Shown here: positions 23,757 through 32,657 of the stretch, piece after piece
Layout of the letters: each line of letters opens with the position of its first letter
Position numbering within the stretch: the stretch's first letter is position 1
Source of the DNA: an uncultured Trueperaceae bacterium
GTDB lineage: Bacteria > Deinococcota > Deinococci > Deinococcales > Trueperaceae
NCBI GenBank assembly: GCA_937907415.1
Contig: CALCHY010000227.1
Span: 23,644-87,643 of the forward strand
Length of the DNA stretch: 64,000 nt
Direction: 5' to 3'
Translations under genes and position numbers: made by a program
Notes under the pieces: generated by a model
Databases searched by the model: none
Seen by the model: the letters and a program-made list of their open reading frames with translations, nothing else
What the model was told of the DNA's origin: nothing

Positions 23757-26003
23757 TCAGGCTGGGGAGAGGCCGGCGAACTTGACGAGGAGGCGCTTGG
23801 CGCCCGCGCTCTCGAAGACGACGGTCACCTCGGCGCGTGCGCCCTCGCCGCTTACGCCGACGACGGTGCCGACGCCGAACTTGGGGTGCTTGACGCGCTC
23901 ACCGCCACGCAGGGTGAGTCCGCCCTTGGCGCCCGCACCGCCAGCGTCGGCGGCGGCTGGGGCCGTCGGCGGTTTCCAGACGTCGCGCGAGAACTTGCTG
24001 GCCGCGAGCGCGCCAGCGAACTGCTGACCGAAGACATCCGTCTCCATCAGCATGTCGCGCGGGATGTCCTCCAGGAAACGACTCGGACGCGCCGGCTCGG
24101 TGCGGCCGAAAGTCATGCGCGCCTCGCAATGGACTAGGTAGAGCTCCTCTTGAGCGCGGGTAACGCCGACGTAAAGCAGCCGCCGCTCCTCCTCGATCTC
24201 TGGCAGTGAGCCGGTGGAGCTACGGTGCGGGATGAGTCCCTCCTCCATGCCGACGAGGAACACGACGGGAAACTCGAGCCCCTTGGCGTTGTGGAGCGTC
24301 ATGAGGGTGACGGCGTCGTCGACCTTCTCGCCGTTGACGGCTTCGACGGCGCGGTCGTCGTTGCTGCCAAGCAGCGCGGCCTCGTCTAGGAAGTCGGCGA
24401 TGGAGCCGCCTTGCTCCTCCTGCCACTCAGTGATGGCCGAGAGGAGCTCCTCGAGGTTCTCGATGCGGCCCTCTGACTCATGCGTGCCCTCGGTCTTGAG
24501 GGCCGTGATGTAACCGGAGGCGTCGTAGACGAACTTGAGGAAGTTCGCGGCGGGCAGCTCGTCCGCGGCGGCAGCGAGGTCGTCCATGAGCTGCACGAAG
24601 TCGGCGACCCGCTTGGCGCCGGGAGTGCCAGCTAGGATGTCGTTGGCTTCCCTGCATGCGGCCGAGAACGGTCGCCCGTTGCGCACTGCCCACGCCACCA
24701 GCCGCTCCTCGCTGGTGTTGCCGATGCCACGCTTGGGCCGGTTGAGTACGCGGCGCCACGCCACGTCGTCCGCGGGGTTGAGCGCGGCGCGGGCGTACGC
24801 CAACACGTCCTTGACCTCACGCCGGTCGTAGAAGCCGACGCCACCTACGATGCGGCCTGGGATGGACGCACGCCGCAGCGCCTCTTCCATGACGCGCGAC
24901 TGTGAGTTCGTGCGGTACAGGACGGCGAACGCCTCGAAAGGCAAGTCGCGCTCCGCTCGAATGCGCTCGATGGTGCGCGCCACGAAGTCGGCCTCAGCGC
25001 GGTGGTCCGCGGCGCGGTAGATGCGCACCTGCTCGCCCTCACCCTTGACCGGCCTCAGGCTCTTCTCGATGCGGCCCTTGTTGTGGCCGATGATGGCGTT
25101 GGCGACCTTGAGCACGCTGCCGACTGAGCGGTAGTTGAGCTCGAGACGGTAGACGGCGGCGGCTGGGTGATCTGCCCTGAAGTCGAGGATGTTGCGCACG
25201 TCCGCGCCGCGGAAGGCGTAGATGCTCTGGTCAGGGTCGCCTACCACCATGAGGTTCTCGTACGTGCTCGCCAACTGGTTGGTGAGGCGGTACTGCGCGG
25301 CGTTGGTGTCCTGATACTCGTCGACGTGAATGAAGACGGCGCGTTGCTGCACGCGCTCGAGCGTGTCCGGGTGCTCGTCGAAGAGCTCGACGGTGCGGCC
25401 GAGGATGTCGTTGAAATCGACGGCGTTCGCGGCAGCAAGGCGCGCTTGGTAGCGCTGGTAGACCTCGGCGATCAACTCGATAGGCAAGCCTGAGACGAGC
25501 GGCCCCCACACGCGTTGCCCCTCGCTGGCGAAAGTCTCCGACGTCCACAAGTTGGACTTGGCGCGGTCGATGACGGAGCGCAGCGCGCGTGGGTTGGCCT
25601 CTGTCAGGCCGTTCACGGTGCCGAGGATGTCCTTGAGGATGTCAAGCTGGTCGCCGTCGTCGTAGATGGCGAAGCCGGGTTTGAGGCCGATACGCTCCCC
25701 GTAGGTGCGCAGCACCCTCAGGCAGGCGCTGTGGAAGGTGCTGACCCACAGGTCGCGGCCGGGTGGGCCGATGAGTTCCTGAACGCGCTCCCTCAACTCG
25801 CCAGCTGCCTTGTTCGTGAAGGTGACGGCGAGGACCTGTTGCGGTAGCACGCCGTGGTGACTAAGGAGGTAAGCGATGCGGTGCACGACAGTGCGCGTCT
25901 TGCCCGAACCAGCGCCAGCCAGCACGAGCGCGGGACCCTCTAGGTGCACGACGGCGCTCCGTTGCTCTTCGTTGAGGGGGGCTAGCAGGTCGGCTTCCAA
26001 CAC
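23757..26003 (-). CDS. UvrD/PcrA family 3'-5' DNA helicase
   Basis: SF1A helicase of 748 residues. Motifs: Q motif LNEEQRSAVVHLEGP, Walker A AGAGSGKTRT, VTFTNKAAGELRER, Walker B VDEYQDTNAAQYRL, GDPDQSIYAFRGAD, LNYRS, TLHNAKGLEFPVVFLVGMEEGLIPH and EERRLLYVGVTRA. The C-terminal VKHPKFGVGTVV...LLVKFAGLSP is the Tudor-like domain that in PcrA/UvrD binds RNA polymerase. Roles in repair, replication restart and transcription-coupled repair. GTG 26003 is chosen, since LEADLLAPLNEEQ starts the family and TATGCT (minus) sits 8 nt upstream. No RDRM-like palindrome was seen upstream. Confidence 0.95.
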   Translation of the reverse strand: MLEADLLAPLNEEQRSAVVHLEGPALVLAGAGSGKTRTVVHRIAYLLSHHGVLPQQVLAVTFTNKAAGELRERVQELIGPPGRDLWVSTFHSACLRVLRTYGERIGLKPGFAIYDDGDQLDILKDILGTVNGLTEANPRALRSVIDRAKSNLWTSETFASEGQRVWGPLVSGLPIELIAEVYQRYQARLAAANAVDFNDILGRTVELFDEHPDTLERVQQRAVFIHVDEYQDTNAAQYRLTNQLASTYENLMVVGDPDQSIYAFRGADVRNILDFRADHPAAAVYRLELNYRSVGSVLKVANAIIGHNKGRIEKSLRPVKGEGEQVRIYRAADHRAEADFVARTIERIRAERDLPFEAFAVLYRTNSQSRVMEEALRRASIPGRIVGGVGFYDRREVKDVLAYARAALNPADDVAWRRVLNRPKRGIGNTSEERLVAWAVRNGRPFSAACREANDILAGTPGAKRVADFVQLMDDLAAAADELPAANFLKFVYDASGYITALKTEGTHESEGRIENLEELLSAITEWQEEQGGSIADFLDEAALLGSNDDRAVEAVNGEKVDDAVTLMTLHNAKGLEFPVVFLVGMEEGLIPHRSSTGSLPEIEEERRLLYVGVTRAQEELYLVHCEARMTFGRTEPARPSRFLEDIPRDMLMETDVFGQQFAGALAASKFSRDVWKPPTAPAAADAGGAGAKGGLTLRGGERVKHPKFGVGTVVGVSGEGARAEVTVVFESAGAKRLLVKFAGLSPA

Positions 26004-26126
26004 GAGTTCGGAGCATAACCTAGGCTCGCACGGCGGTCCTCTCGGGGAGAGACGTTGCGTCAGGATGGGCAATACCGCCGCACTAGGCGCCGCGGCGCGC
26101 CGGTCTGGGTGTAGGCTGAAAGAACC

Positions 26127-26804
26127 ATGAAAGCGGTCTGTTTCGACCTTGACGACACGTTGGGGCGCTACGCCTCCGACTTCTCCGCCTTCGTAGCGCT
26201 AGTGCGCAACGAGCTTGGCCTCCATCAGTGCGACATGAACGCTTTCACGCGGCTCGTGTCGACCGAGTTGGAACAAGATGGCCACCTGACGTTCGAACTC
26301 GTGCTGCGGCGCGTGCTCGAGCGCCTGCAGCAACGCCCTCCGAGCGACCTAGCCGACCTCGCTAGCGGCGCCGTGGCGGCGTACGCGGCCGATTACCGGC
26401 CGCTGCCTGGCGCGGCCGAGCTGCTGGCACGACTCGACGCCAGTGGGGTGAAGCTCGCGCTTCTGACCAACGGCCCAGACGACATGCAACGGGCCGCCCT
26501 CCAAGCGCTTGGTCTAGCGGGCCACTTCCGGGCTGTACTAGTGTCTGGCGACCGCGACGTTGCGGCGCGCAAGCCGGCGCCGCGCATGTTCTCCCTAGCA
26601 TGCACTGCGCTCGAGGTCGTGCCGGAGGACGTCGTCATGGTGGGTGACGACCTAGACGCGGACATGGCGGGCGCGCTCGAGTACGGTTTGGGCGCCATTC
26701 ACGTCGGCAGGCTAGACGGCCCATTGCCACGGGGCGCATCGCAAGCGCGTGACCTCGCCGAGGTCGGCCGCCTGCTAGCGCAGCCGAGTACAATGTCCTC
26801 ATGA
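26127..26804 (+). CDS. HAD family hydrolase
   Basis: The 225-residue protein has HAD motif I (CFDLDDTLGRY), motif II (LLTNGPDD), the Lys (AARKPAPRMF) and motif IV (VMVGDDLDADMAGALEYG). Residues 15-80 form the C1 cap helices. It resembles subfamily IA phosphatases; a pyrimidine nucleotidase or phosphoglycolate-type activity is possible but unsupported. TAGGCT (26112-26117) lies 9 nt before the ATG. It shares ATGA with the next gene. Confidence 0.88.
   Translation: MKAVCFDLDDTLGRYASDFSAFVALVRNELGLHQCDMNAFTRLVSTELEQDGHLTFELVLRRVLERLQQRPPSDLADLASGAVAAYAADYRPLPGAAELLARLDASGVKLALLTNGPDDMQRAALQALGLAGHFRAVLVSGDRDVAARKPAPRMFSLACTALEVVPEDVVMVGDDLDADMAGALEYGLGAIHVGRLDGPLPRGASQARDLAEVGRLLAQPSTMSS
26789..26794 (+). 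promoter_or_regulatory. Internal -10 TACAAT for the 26801 gene
   Basis: TACAAT lies inside the 3' end of the HAD gene and ends 6 nt before the ATG at 26801. The downstream gene may be transcribed as a leaderless message in addition to translational coupling. Confidence 0.4.
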
Positions 26805-27190
26805 CCGAGAGCGACAAGGCGTTCTACCAGGCGTGGGCCGAACTTCTCGAGTGGTTGCGAGAGTACGCCGCCCAGAATGAGGGCGTCACGTTCGTGAAGC
26901 AGGCCGACTTCACCGACTACATCTACCGCATGGCGCGCCCGTACGACCTGCCAACCACAGTCATGACGGCCAGCCTCTCGAGCCAGGCGGACGATCCCGT
27001 GCTCGTCGTTACCGCCAGCCAGCGCGCGTCCGTCTTCAAGGAAGTCGTGCTGCACCCGTTCGAGTCGCACGTCTACCGCAAGCTAACGCTCGCCAAAGAC
27101 GGCGGTGGCTTGGCCGAGGGACCGCGGCGCTTCACGAAGGAGATGCTCTTCCGCCTCGCGGACGAACTGTTCGAAGTCGCTGTCGCCTGA
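26801..27190 (+). CDS. Hypothetical protein
   Basis: I do not recognise this 129-residue protein. It is soluble and acidic-to-neutral, with no signal peptide or cysteine. Several predicted helices (FYQAWAELLEWLREYAAQNE; TKEMLFRLADELFEVAVA) frame a central beta-like stretch (TTVMTASLSSQADDPVLVVTASQRASVFKEVVL). It overlaps the HAD gene by 4 bp and is convergent with the MnmC-type oxidase gene. Confidence 0.65.
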   Translation: MTESDKAFYQAWAELLEWLREYAAQNEGVTFVKQADFTDYIYRMARPYDLPTTVMTASLSSQADDPVLVVTASQRASVFKEVVLHPFESHVYRKLTLAKDGGGLAEGPRRFTKEMLFRLADELFEVAVA

Positions 27191-27191
27191 G

Positions 27192-28220
27192 TCAGCGCGT
27201 CAACTCTTCGTGCAGGCGGGCAGCCAACGCCGTGGCAAGGGTTGCTGCGCGCAGGAAACCCCTGCCGCCTAACGCCCCGAAGTAGTAAGTCCCTTTCGTA
27301 AGCCGCCGAGCGACAGGTTCACCTGACCGGCGCTTCGCCCGCGCGCCCTGCCAGTGACGGAAGGCGGTGGCGTCGTCAACCGCCGGCACCTGCCAGGCCA
27401 ACGCGCGTTGGAGGGGGTGACGGTTGCCGCCCAGCGCGGCGGCGCCCTGGCGCTCTGGCGGCTCGCTGCTCGAATGGCCGCCACTCACGTAGACGGTGCC
27501 ATTATCGAATGCGGCCACGACTGCCCCAGCTACGGGGTAGGGCGCGGTCACGGCGCCTGTCAGCACGAGCGCCTCGCCCCAGATGGTCTCGAGTTGCGGC
27601 AGCCTGATGTGCGGCGGTCGCGCCGCACCGAGGCAGAGGACTACGCGCCGCGCACGCAGTTGGCCCGCGCTCGTAGCCACGGTCACGAAGCTGGCTTCCT
27701 CGACGAGAGAGTCGACACGCACGCCTCGCCGCGTTGCACCTCCGTAGCCCTTAGCTGCGGCCTCGAGGGCAGCTAGCAACTTGCTTGGCGCCACCCAACC
27801 TCCCGTGGCCAGCAGTAGCGCCCCGAACGGTGCGTGGTAGGCGGCAGGCACGTCGTTAGGTTCGAGCCAGGTCCCTGCGGCGACGCGTTGCCAGGCCCGC
27901 GCTTGCTTGGGGTTGTCCGCGATGCGGATCACGCCGCTCGTGAACGCTCCGGTGGCGAAGCCCAGCGCCTCCAAGTCCCTGGTGAGATCCCAGAAGTCGG
28001 CAAGGCCGGCGAGGTCCGCGGCGGAGGCGCGCCCGCTACGGCCACGGTGCGCGTTGAGAAGCGCGGCAGGAACGCTGGACGCGCCGCTGGCATGGGTCAA
28101 GCCCTCGTCGAGGAGCAGCGTATCGAGGCCGGCGCGGGCGGTCATGAGGTTGAGGGTGGCTCCCGCGACGCCGCCGCCGACCACGATCACGTCGTGGAGT
28201 GCCGTTGTCGCGGCGGTCAT
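27192..28220 (-). CDS. FAD-dependent oxidase of the MnmC C-terminal domain type
   Basis: This 342-residue DAO-family protein has the FAD start VIVVGGGVAGATLNLMTARAG, a substrate-like patch GASSVPAALLNAHRGR, and the closing FAD segment YYFGALGGRGFLRAATLATALAARL. The MnmC oxidase (MnmC1) demodifies cmnm5U34 to nm5U34 in tRNA. Its GTG/ATG overlaps the mnmD stop (ATGA, 28217-28220), which makes this pair a split version of the fused MnmC of Escherichia coli. Without the neighbour I would call it only a DAO-family oxidase. Confidence 0.72.
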   Translation of the reverse strand: MTAATTALHDVIVVGGGVAGATLNLMTARAGLDTLLLDEGLTHASGASSVPAALLNAHRGRSGRASAADLAGLADFWDLTRDLEALGFATGAFTSGVIRIADNPKQARAWQRVAAGTWLEPNDVPAAYHAPFGALLLATGGWVAPSKLLAALEAAAKGYGGATRRGVRVDSLVEEASFVTVATSAGQLRARRVVLCLGAARPPHIRLPQLETIWGEALVLTGAVTAPYPVAGAVVAAFDNGTVYVSGGHSSSEPPERQGAAALGGNRHPLQRALAWQVPAVDDATAFRHWQGARAKRRSGEPVARRLTKGTYYFGALGGRGFLRAATLATALAARLHEELTR

Positions 28221-28936
28221 GGGGTGGGGACGGGCATGCTGGCTACTAGCACTTCACGCTTGCCTCCTGGCGGCCCCGCTACTTTCTTGACCTTCAAGCC
28301 GACTGCCGCTAGTGCGCGCCTGACGGGTCCCGCCACGCTGAAGCTCACGATGGCGCCGCCCGGCGTAAGGCGAGCGGCTAAGCGCGATAGGAACGCCTCG
28401 GTCCACAGTTCTGGCAGCTCGGCTGGGCTGAAGGCATCGTGGTAGACGGCGTCTACGCGCCAAGTGTCATCCTCGCCCCAAGTAGTGCCGAGGGCGTCGC
28501 CGACGAACAGCTTCAGGGTCACGTTGCCGTGCGCGAACTCGTGCCACCCACTCGCCATGGTCTCGCCGAAACTCGCGCGCCAAGCTACGAGCGCGGCAGG
28601 CACTGGCGAGGGGGCGAGCAGCTCCGCATAACCCAGCGCGGCGAGGGTCTCGGCCTGGGGAGGAGCCAGCTCGAGCGCACGGTAGTCGAGCGCGGCGGTG
28701 CCGGCCTCGGCCGCGGCGGCGGTGGCGAGGAAGTTGAGGCCCGCCCCGAAACCGACCTCCAGCACGCTCAGCGGCCGCCCGACGGCTAGGCGCGCGGCGG
28801 CGCCGCTCCCCTCGAGGTAGACGGCGCGCGCTTCCGCAAGGGCGCCGTGGCGCGACTTGTAGCCCTCGCCGCGCGCGTTCACGAGAGTGCGGGAACCGTC
28901 CGCCGTGACGATAGTGCTTACCTGCTGCGGGCCCAC
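28217..28936 (-). CDS. mnmD: tRNA (5-methylaminomethyl-2-thiouridine34) methyltransferase MnmD
   Basis: MnmD makes mnm5s2U from nm5s2U at the wobble base. The 239-residue SAM enzyme has TADGSRTLVNARGEGYKSRHGALAEA, LSVLEVGFGAGLNFL (motif I) and DAVYHDAFSPAELPELWTEAFLSRL (the HDxFSP motif). GTG at 28936 is chosen; TAGCAT (minus, 28943-28948) ends 6 nt before it as a leaderless -10. Coupled to the FAD oxidase gene by ATGA. Confidence 0.9.
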   Translation of the reverse strand: MGPQQVSTIVTADGSRTLVNARGEGYKSRHGALAEARAVYLEGSGAAARLAVGRPLSVLEVGFGAGLNFLATAAAAEAGTAALDYRALELAPPQAETLAALGYAELLAPSPVPAALVAWRASFGETMASGWHEFAHGNVTLKLFVGDALGTTWGEDDTWRVDAVYHDAFSPAELPELWTEAFLSRLAARLTPGGAIVSFSVAGPVRRALAAVGLKVKKVAGPPGGKREVLVASMPVPTP

Positions 28937-29041
28937 GGTGAGATGCTACCGCCGCGAGCGCGGGTGGCGGGCCGCGCAAGGTTCTCACGATGTTCGCCGC
29001 TAGACTCCAAGTTTAGAAGACTAGGGTCAGAATGTAGGTGG

Positions 29042-30037
29042 ATGTTGCGCTTTTTGGAGATAGCTTGGAACGCCGTGGCCGATACATTCGCCGCCTTCGC
29101 GGTGTGGCTGACTGGCGTACTTGGCGGCTTGCAAGGTCTCGTTCTCGACCCGCGGCAGTGGACGACGTTGACATGGCTGGCGTTCGCGCTCGTCGTGATC
29201 CTCGCCATCCCGTTGTTCAAGAGGCGGCGGAGGGGGCGCACCGGCGGGCTGCCGGAGATGATGATCTCGCACGGCGAGATTCGGGTCGGGCCTGAAGAGA
29301 GCGTTGACCGCGTTTACGCCTTTCCCGGCGCCCTTGGCGCCACCACAACGGTGACGCCGCCGCGGGTTCCTCACCACCTCAAGCTCGCCCTTTCGAACTT
29401 GAACCCTTACCCGGTGCAGCTCATCGAGCTGGCGGTGCACGCGCGCGGCGGCAAGTTGCCGATCGTGGCGGAGGCTGGCGCCGTCGTGCCACCGAACGGG
29501 GCCGTCGACGTTACGGCGGAGCTCGGCGACCTGGCAGGCGAGGCAGGTGTGCTAGAGCTTTACCTTTACAGCAACCGCCTGAAGGGCAAGACGTTCCGCC
29601 TAGTCGCGCCCCTCGAGTGGGAGCCGTGGGAGCAGAGTTACCGCGTCAAGGCGTTGAAGAGCCGGACGGAGCGCGTCGCGCGCCTCGCATCGCAAGCGCG
29701 CAAGGTAGGCGAACGCCAGGCGTTCCTTGCCGCCAGGCGCCGCGAGAAGCGCAAGGAGTTGGCGCGCGCCGCGCTGGAGCGGGCGGACAGCCTGAAGCGG
29801 CAAGTCGAGGAGTACCGCGTGTCGCGCATGCAGCGCAGCCACGCTGCCGCGGAGGCGTCTGACGCGGCCGTGACGAGTGCGATGGGGGAGCGCTGGTTGC
29901 GGCGCCAACCGCCCGGCTCAGCGGCCGAAGCCGAGGTGGGGAGTAGTGGAGGGGCGAGGAACGGGGCTACTCGTCAACCGCCCAAGCAGCCTCCACCCAA
30001 GTCGCGCGAGGAAATGCGCTTCCCTGACGAGTTCTGA
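29042..30037 (+). CDS. Hypothetical membrane-anchored protein
   Basis: Unrecognised 331-residue protein. Two N-terminal membrane helices (about 4-30 and 38-58; IAWNAVADTFAAFAVWLTGV, LTWLAFALVVILAIPLF) are followed by RRRRGR, suggesting a cytoplasmic remainder. Residues 75-190 look beta-rich, with a repeated HHLKLALSNLNPYPVQLIEL motif. Residues 200-265 form a highly charged coiled coil, and the tail is Pro/Gln-rich and disordered. ATG 29042 is chosen; TAGGTGG just before it is a poor ribosome binding site. It is divergent from mnmD. Confidence 0.68.
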   Translation: MLRFLEIAWNAVADTFAAFAVWLTGVLGGLQGLVLDPRQWTTLTWLAFALVVILAIPLFKRRRRGRTGGLPEMMISHGEIRVGPEESVDRVYAFPGALGATTTVTPPRVPHHLKLALSNLNPYPVQLIELAVHARGGKLPIVAEAGAVVPPNGAVDVTAELGDLAGEAGVLELYLYSNRLKGKTFRLVAPLEWEPWEQSYRVKALKSRTERVARLASQARKVGERQAFLAARRREKRKELARAALERADSLKRQVEEYRVSRMQRSHAAAEASDAAVTSAMGERWLRRQPPGSAAEAEVGSSGGARNGATRQPPKQPPPKSREEMRFPDEF

Positions 30038-30094
30038 GGTCCATGAGCTTCGAGCGGCCGTTCCGCCTTATGCTGGGCGAACGGAGGCCTGCCC

Positions 30095-31207
30095 ATGAAG
30101 ATCGAGAGCGTCGAGCTGCGAGAGCTCGCAGTCGACCTTAAGTTCCGGTTCGAGACGAGTTTCGGGGTCGAGCGCGACCTGCACAAGGTGTTGTTGGTAC
30201 TGCGCTCGGGCGGTTTGGTCGGTTACGGCGAAGTGACGGCCAACCGAGTGCCCGGATACAGTTACGAAACCGCCTCTGTCGCCTGGACGGCCCTAGAGGA
30301 GTTCATCTTGCCGCGCGTCGTCGGCAAGGAGTTCAGCACCCCCGCGCAGTTGTTACACGCCGTCAGCGGCATTAGGGGCCACAACATGGCCGTTGCCGCC
30401 CTCGAGATGGCGTTCTGGGACTTGCAAGCGAAGGCCGCCGGTGTGCCGCTCTGGCAGCTTCTCGGCGGGGTGCGCGAGAGCATCGCCGTTGGCGCCTCGC
30501 TAGGCATCCAGCCTTCGGCCCAAGCCACCGTCGCCGAGGCCGAACGGCATGTCGCCGAGGGCTACAAGCGCCTGAAGTTCAAGATCAAGCCCGGTTGGGA
30601 CGTAGTACCCCTGCGCGCCGTTCGCGCCGCGCTGCCGGACACTGCCCTAACGGTCGACGCCAATAGCGCCTACCGCCTGACGGACGCGCGCGTGTTCCAC
30701 GAGCTAGACGAGTTGGGCCTCGACTACATCGAGCAACCCCTAGCGCACGACGACCTGGTTGACCACGCCAAGCTGCAGTCGCTCCTCCTCACACCCATCT
30801 GTCTAGACGAGTCTGTACACTCCGCCGCCGACGCTCGCAAGGGCCTGGCGCTCGACTCTGGCAGGGTCATCAACGTCAAGCTCGGCCGCGTGCGGGGTCA
30901 CCTGGAGGCGCGGCGCGTCCACGACGTGGCCTTGGCCTTCGGCGCGCCCGTGTGGTGTGGCGGCATGCTCGAGCTAGGCGTCGGCCGCGCCCATAACCTC
31001 CACATGAGCACCCTCGAGAACTACACCCTGCCTGGCGATACCTCCAGCGCGAGCCGTTACTGGGGCGATGAGGACGTCATCGAGGAGCGCCTCGACGCCG
31101 TGGCTGGCGTGCAGCGACTTCCGACAACTGGGCCCGGTCTCGGCGTGACCCTACGTGAGGACCTCGTCGAGCGCTTCACCGTCCGGCGCCACCTCGCCGC
31201 TTCTTGA
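30095..31207 (+). CDS. menC: Enolase superfamily enzyme: o-succinylbenzoate synthase / N-acylamino acid racemase
   Basis: Muconate-lactonizing subgroup, 370 residues. It has the catalytic KFKIKPG lysine, metal ligands in TVDANSAYR (Asp), YIEQPLAHDDL (Glu), ICLDESVHSA (Asp), and the second lysine in VINVKLGRVRG. The CGGMLELGVGRAHNLHMSTL block is typical of the OSBS/NAAAR family. In menaquinone synthesis OSBS dehydrates SHCHC, and the neighbouring ndh would feed a menaquinone pool. Racemase activity on N-succinyl amino acids is equally common in this family, so the name is tentative. Its last 57 bp overlap the ndh 3' end. Confidence 0.75.
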   Translation: MKIESVELRELAVDLKFRFETSFGVERDLHKVLLVLRSGGLVGYGEVTANRVPGYSYETASVAWTALEEFILPRVVGKEFSTPAQLLHAVSGIRGHNMAVAALEMAFWDLQAKAAGVPLWQLLGGVRESIAVGASLGIQPSAQATVAEAERHVAEGYKRLKFKIKPGWDVVPLRAVRAALPDTALTVDANSAYRLTDARVFHELDELGLDYIEQPLAHDDLVDHAKLQSLLLTPICLDESVHSAADARKGLALDSGRVINVKLGRVRGHLEARRVHDVALAFGAPVWCGGMLELGVGRAHNLHMSTLENYTLPGDTSSASRYWGDEDVIEERLDAVAGVQRLPTTGPGLGVTLREDLVERFTVRRHLAAS

Positions 31208-32515
31208 AGCCGGTGTTGGTATGGGCTCCGCGCTCCAGGTGTCCGGGCGCGGAGTGAGGATGAGGCGTGCGTGCCTGTCGAAAGTCAGGTACTCGTACGC
31301 CCACGTGAACAGCGCGGAGAAGCGGTTCCTGAAGCTCGGTAGGTAGATGAGGTGGAGGAGCAACCAGCCTAACCAGCCGAGGAAGCCGCGCAGTTCCAGT
31401 CCAAGGAGCGCAGGCGACAACTCGGCGACGCCAGCGTTGCGACCGACGATCGCCATGCTCCCGAGGTCGCGGTACTTGAACGGCGCGGTGGGGCGTTGCT
31501 GCAGGCGCCGGATGATGCTGCGGGCCACGTGCTTGCCGCCCTGGATGGCCACCTGCGCTAGTTGGGGTAGGAGCTTCCCGTTCGCGCCGAACGCCCCCGC
31601 CACGTCGCCGATGGCGAAGATCTCAGGGTGGTCAGGCAAGCTTAGGTCTGGCTCCACCTTTATGCGCCAGCCGCGCTCCATGGCGTCGCCAACGTCGTTC
31701 GCGAGGGCCTCGGCTACCGGGTGGCCGCGCACCCCGGCGGCCCACACCACCGTCTGAGTGGGGATGACCTCCCCGGAGCGCAGCACGACGGCGTCGCCGC
31801 GGACCTCAGCCACCGTGGAACCTAGGCGCACGTCCACTCCGCGCCGCCGCAGCACGCGCTCGGCGTACTGTTGCGACCGCGGCTTGAACGGCGCTAGCAC
31901 CGCGTTGCCCGCCTCGACGACCACGACGCGCGCGAGGCGCATGTCTAGCTCGGGGTAGTCGCGTCCAAGCACGCGGTCGAAGAGTTCTACGAGGGCCCCA
32001 GCCATCTCCACCCCGGTCGGGCCCGCACCGACGATCACGACGGTGAGGGCGCCCTTCTCGACCAGCGCATGGTCACTAGCCGCGGCCTCGAAGCGCTTGA
32101 GGATGTGTGAGCGCATCACGCCTGCCCGCTCGAGGCTCTTGAGCACGAAGGCGTTCTCACGAACGCCGGGGGTGCCGAAGTCGTGATACACGGCCCCTGC
32201 GGCCAACACGAGGTAGTCGTACTCCACCTTGTCGCCGCCCTTGAGCAGCACTTCGCGCGCGGCGTGGTCGAAGCCGATGACCTCCGCCTGCCTGAAGCGG
32301 AAGTTCTTCTGGTGGTGGAAGATGCCCCTCACCTGATATGCCACGTCGGTGTTGTCCAGCGCGGCCGTTGCGACCTGGTAGAGGAGCGGCTGGAAGGTGT
32401 GGAAGTTGTTGCGGTCGAGCATGAGCACGTCGACTGGTGCGTTGGCGAGCTGCTTGGCTGCGTGCAGGCCACCGAAACCGGCGCCGATGATCACTACTCG
32501 TGGGCGGGAGGCCAT
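31151..32515 (-). CDS. ndh: Type II NADH dehydrogenase-like NAD(P)/FAD oxidoreductase
   Basis: The 454-residue protein has the FAD motif VVIIGAGFGGLHAAKQLA, the substrate-side block DRNNFHTFQPLLYQVATAAL, the NADH motif VVIVGAGPTGVEMAGAL, IFAIGDVAGAFG and a C-terminal hydrophobic membrane-binding region (LGLELRGFLGWLGWLLLHLIYLPSF). It would oxidise NADH and reduce quinone without pumping protons. AAAGGGGG precedes the ATG. It overlaps the menC 3' end by 57 bp in convergent orientation. Confidence 0.92.
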   Translation of the reverse strand: MASRPRVVIIGAGFGGLHAAKQLANAPVDVLMLDRNNFHTFQPLLYQVATAALDNTDVAYQVRGIFHHQKNFRFRQAEVIGFDHAAREVLLKGGDKVEYDYLVLAAGAVYHDFGTPGVRENAFVLKSLERAGVMRSHILKRFEAAASDHALVEKGALTVVIVGAGPTGVEMAGALVELFDRVLGRDYPELDMRLARVVVVEAGNAVLAPFKPRSQQYAERVLRRRGVDVRLGSTVAEVRGDAVVLRSGEVIPTQTVVWAAGVRGHPVAEALANDVGDAMERGWRIKVEPDLSLPDHPEIFAIGDVAGAFGANGKLLPQLAQVAIQGGKHVARSIIRRLQQRPTAPFKYRDLGSMAIVGRNAGVAELSPALLGLELRGFLGWLGWLLLHLIYLPSFRNRFSALFTWAYEYLTFDRHARLILTPRPDTWSAEPIPTPASRSGEVAPDGEALDEVLT

Positions 32516-32657
32516 GGCCGCCCCCTTTCACGGGGGCCGCGGTAGGTCTGGCCGCTCAGGCAAGTAACCTTGGAGCGGGACAAAAGCCCCTCGTGAAACA
32601 TTGTACAAGCGCCGTGGCGGATTACCGTGCCCGCGGCTACGCAGCGTTCGACCGGTC

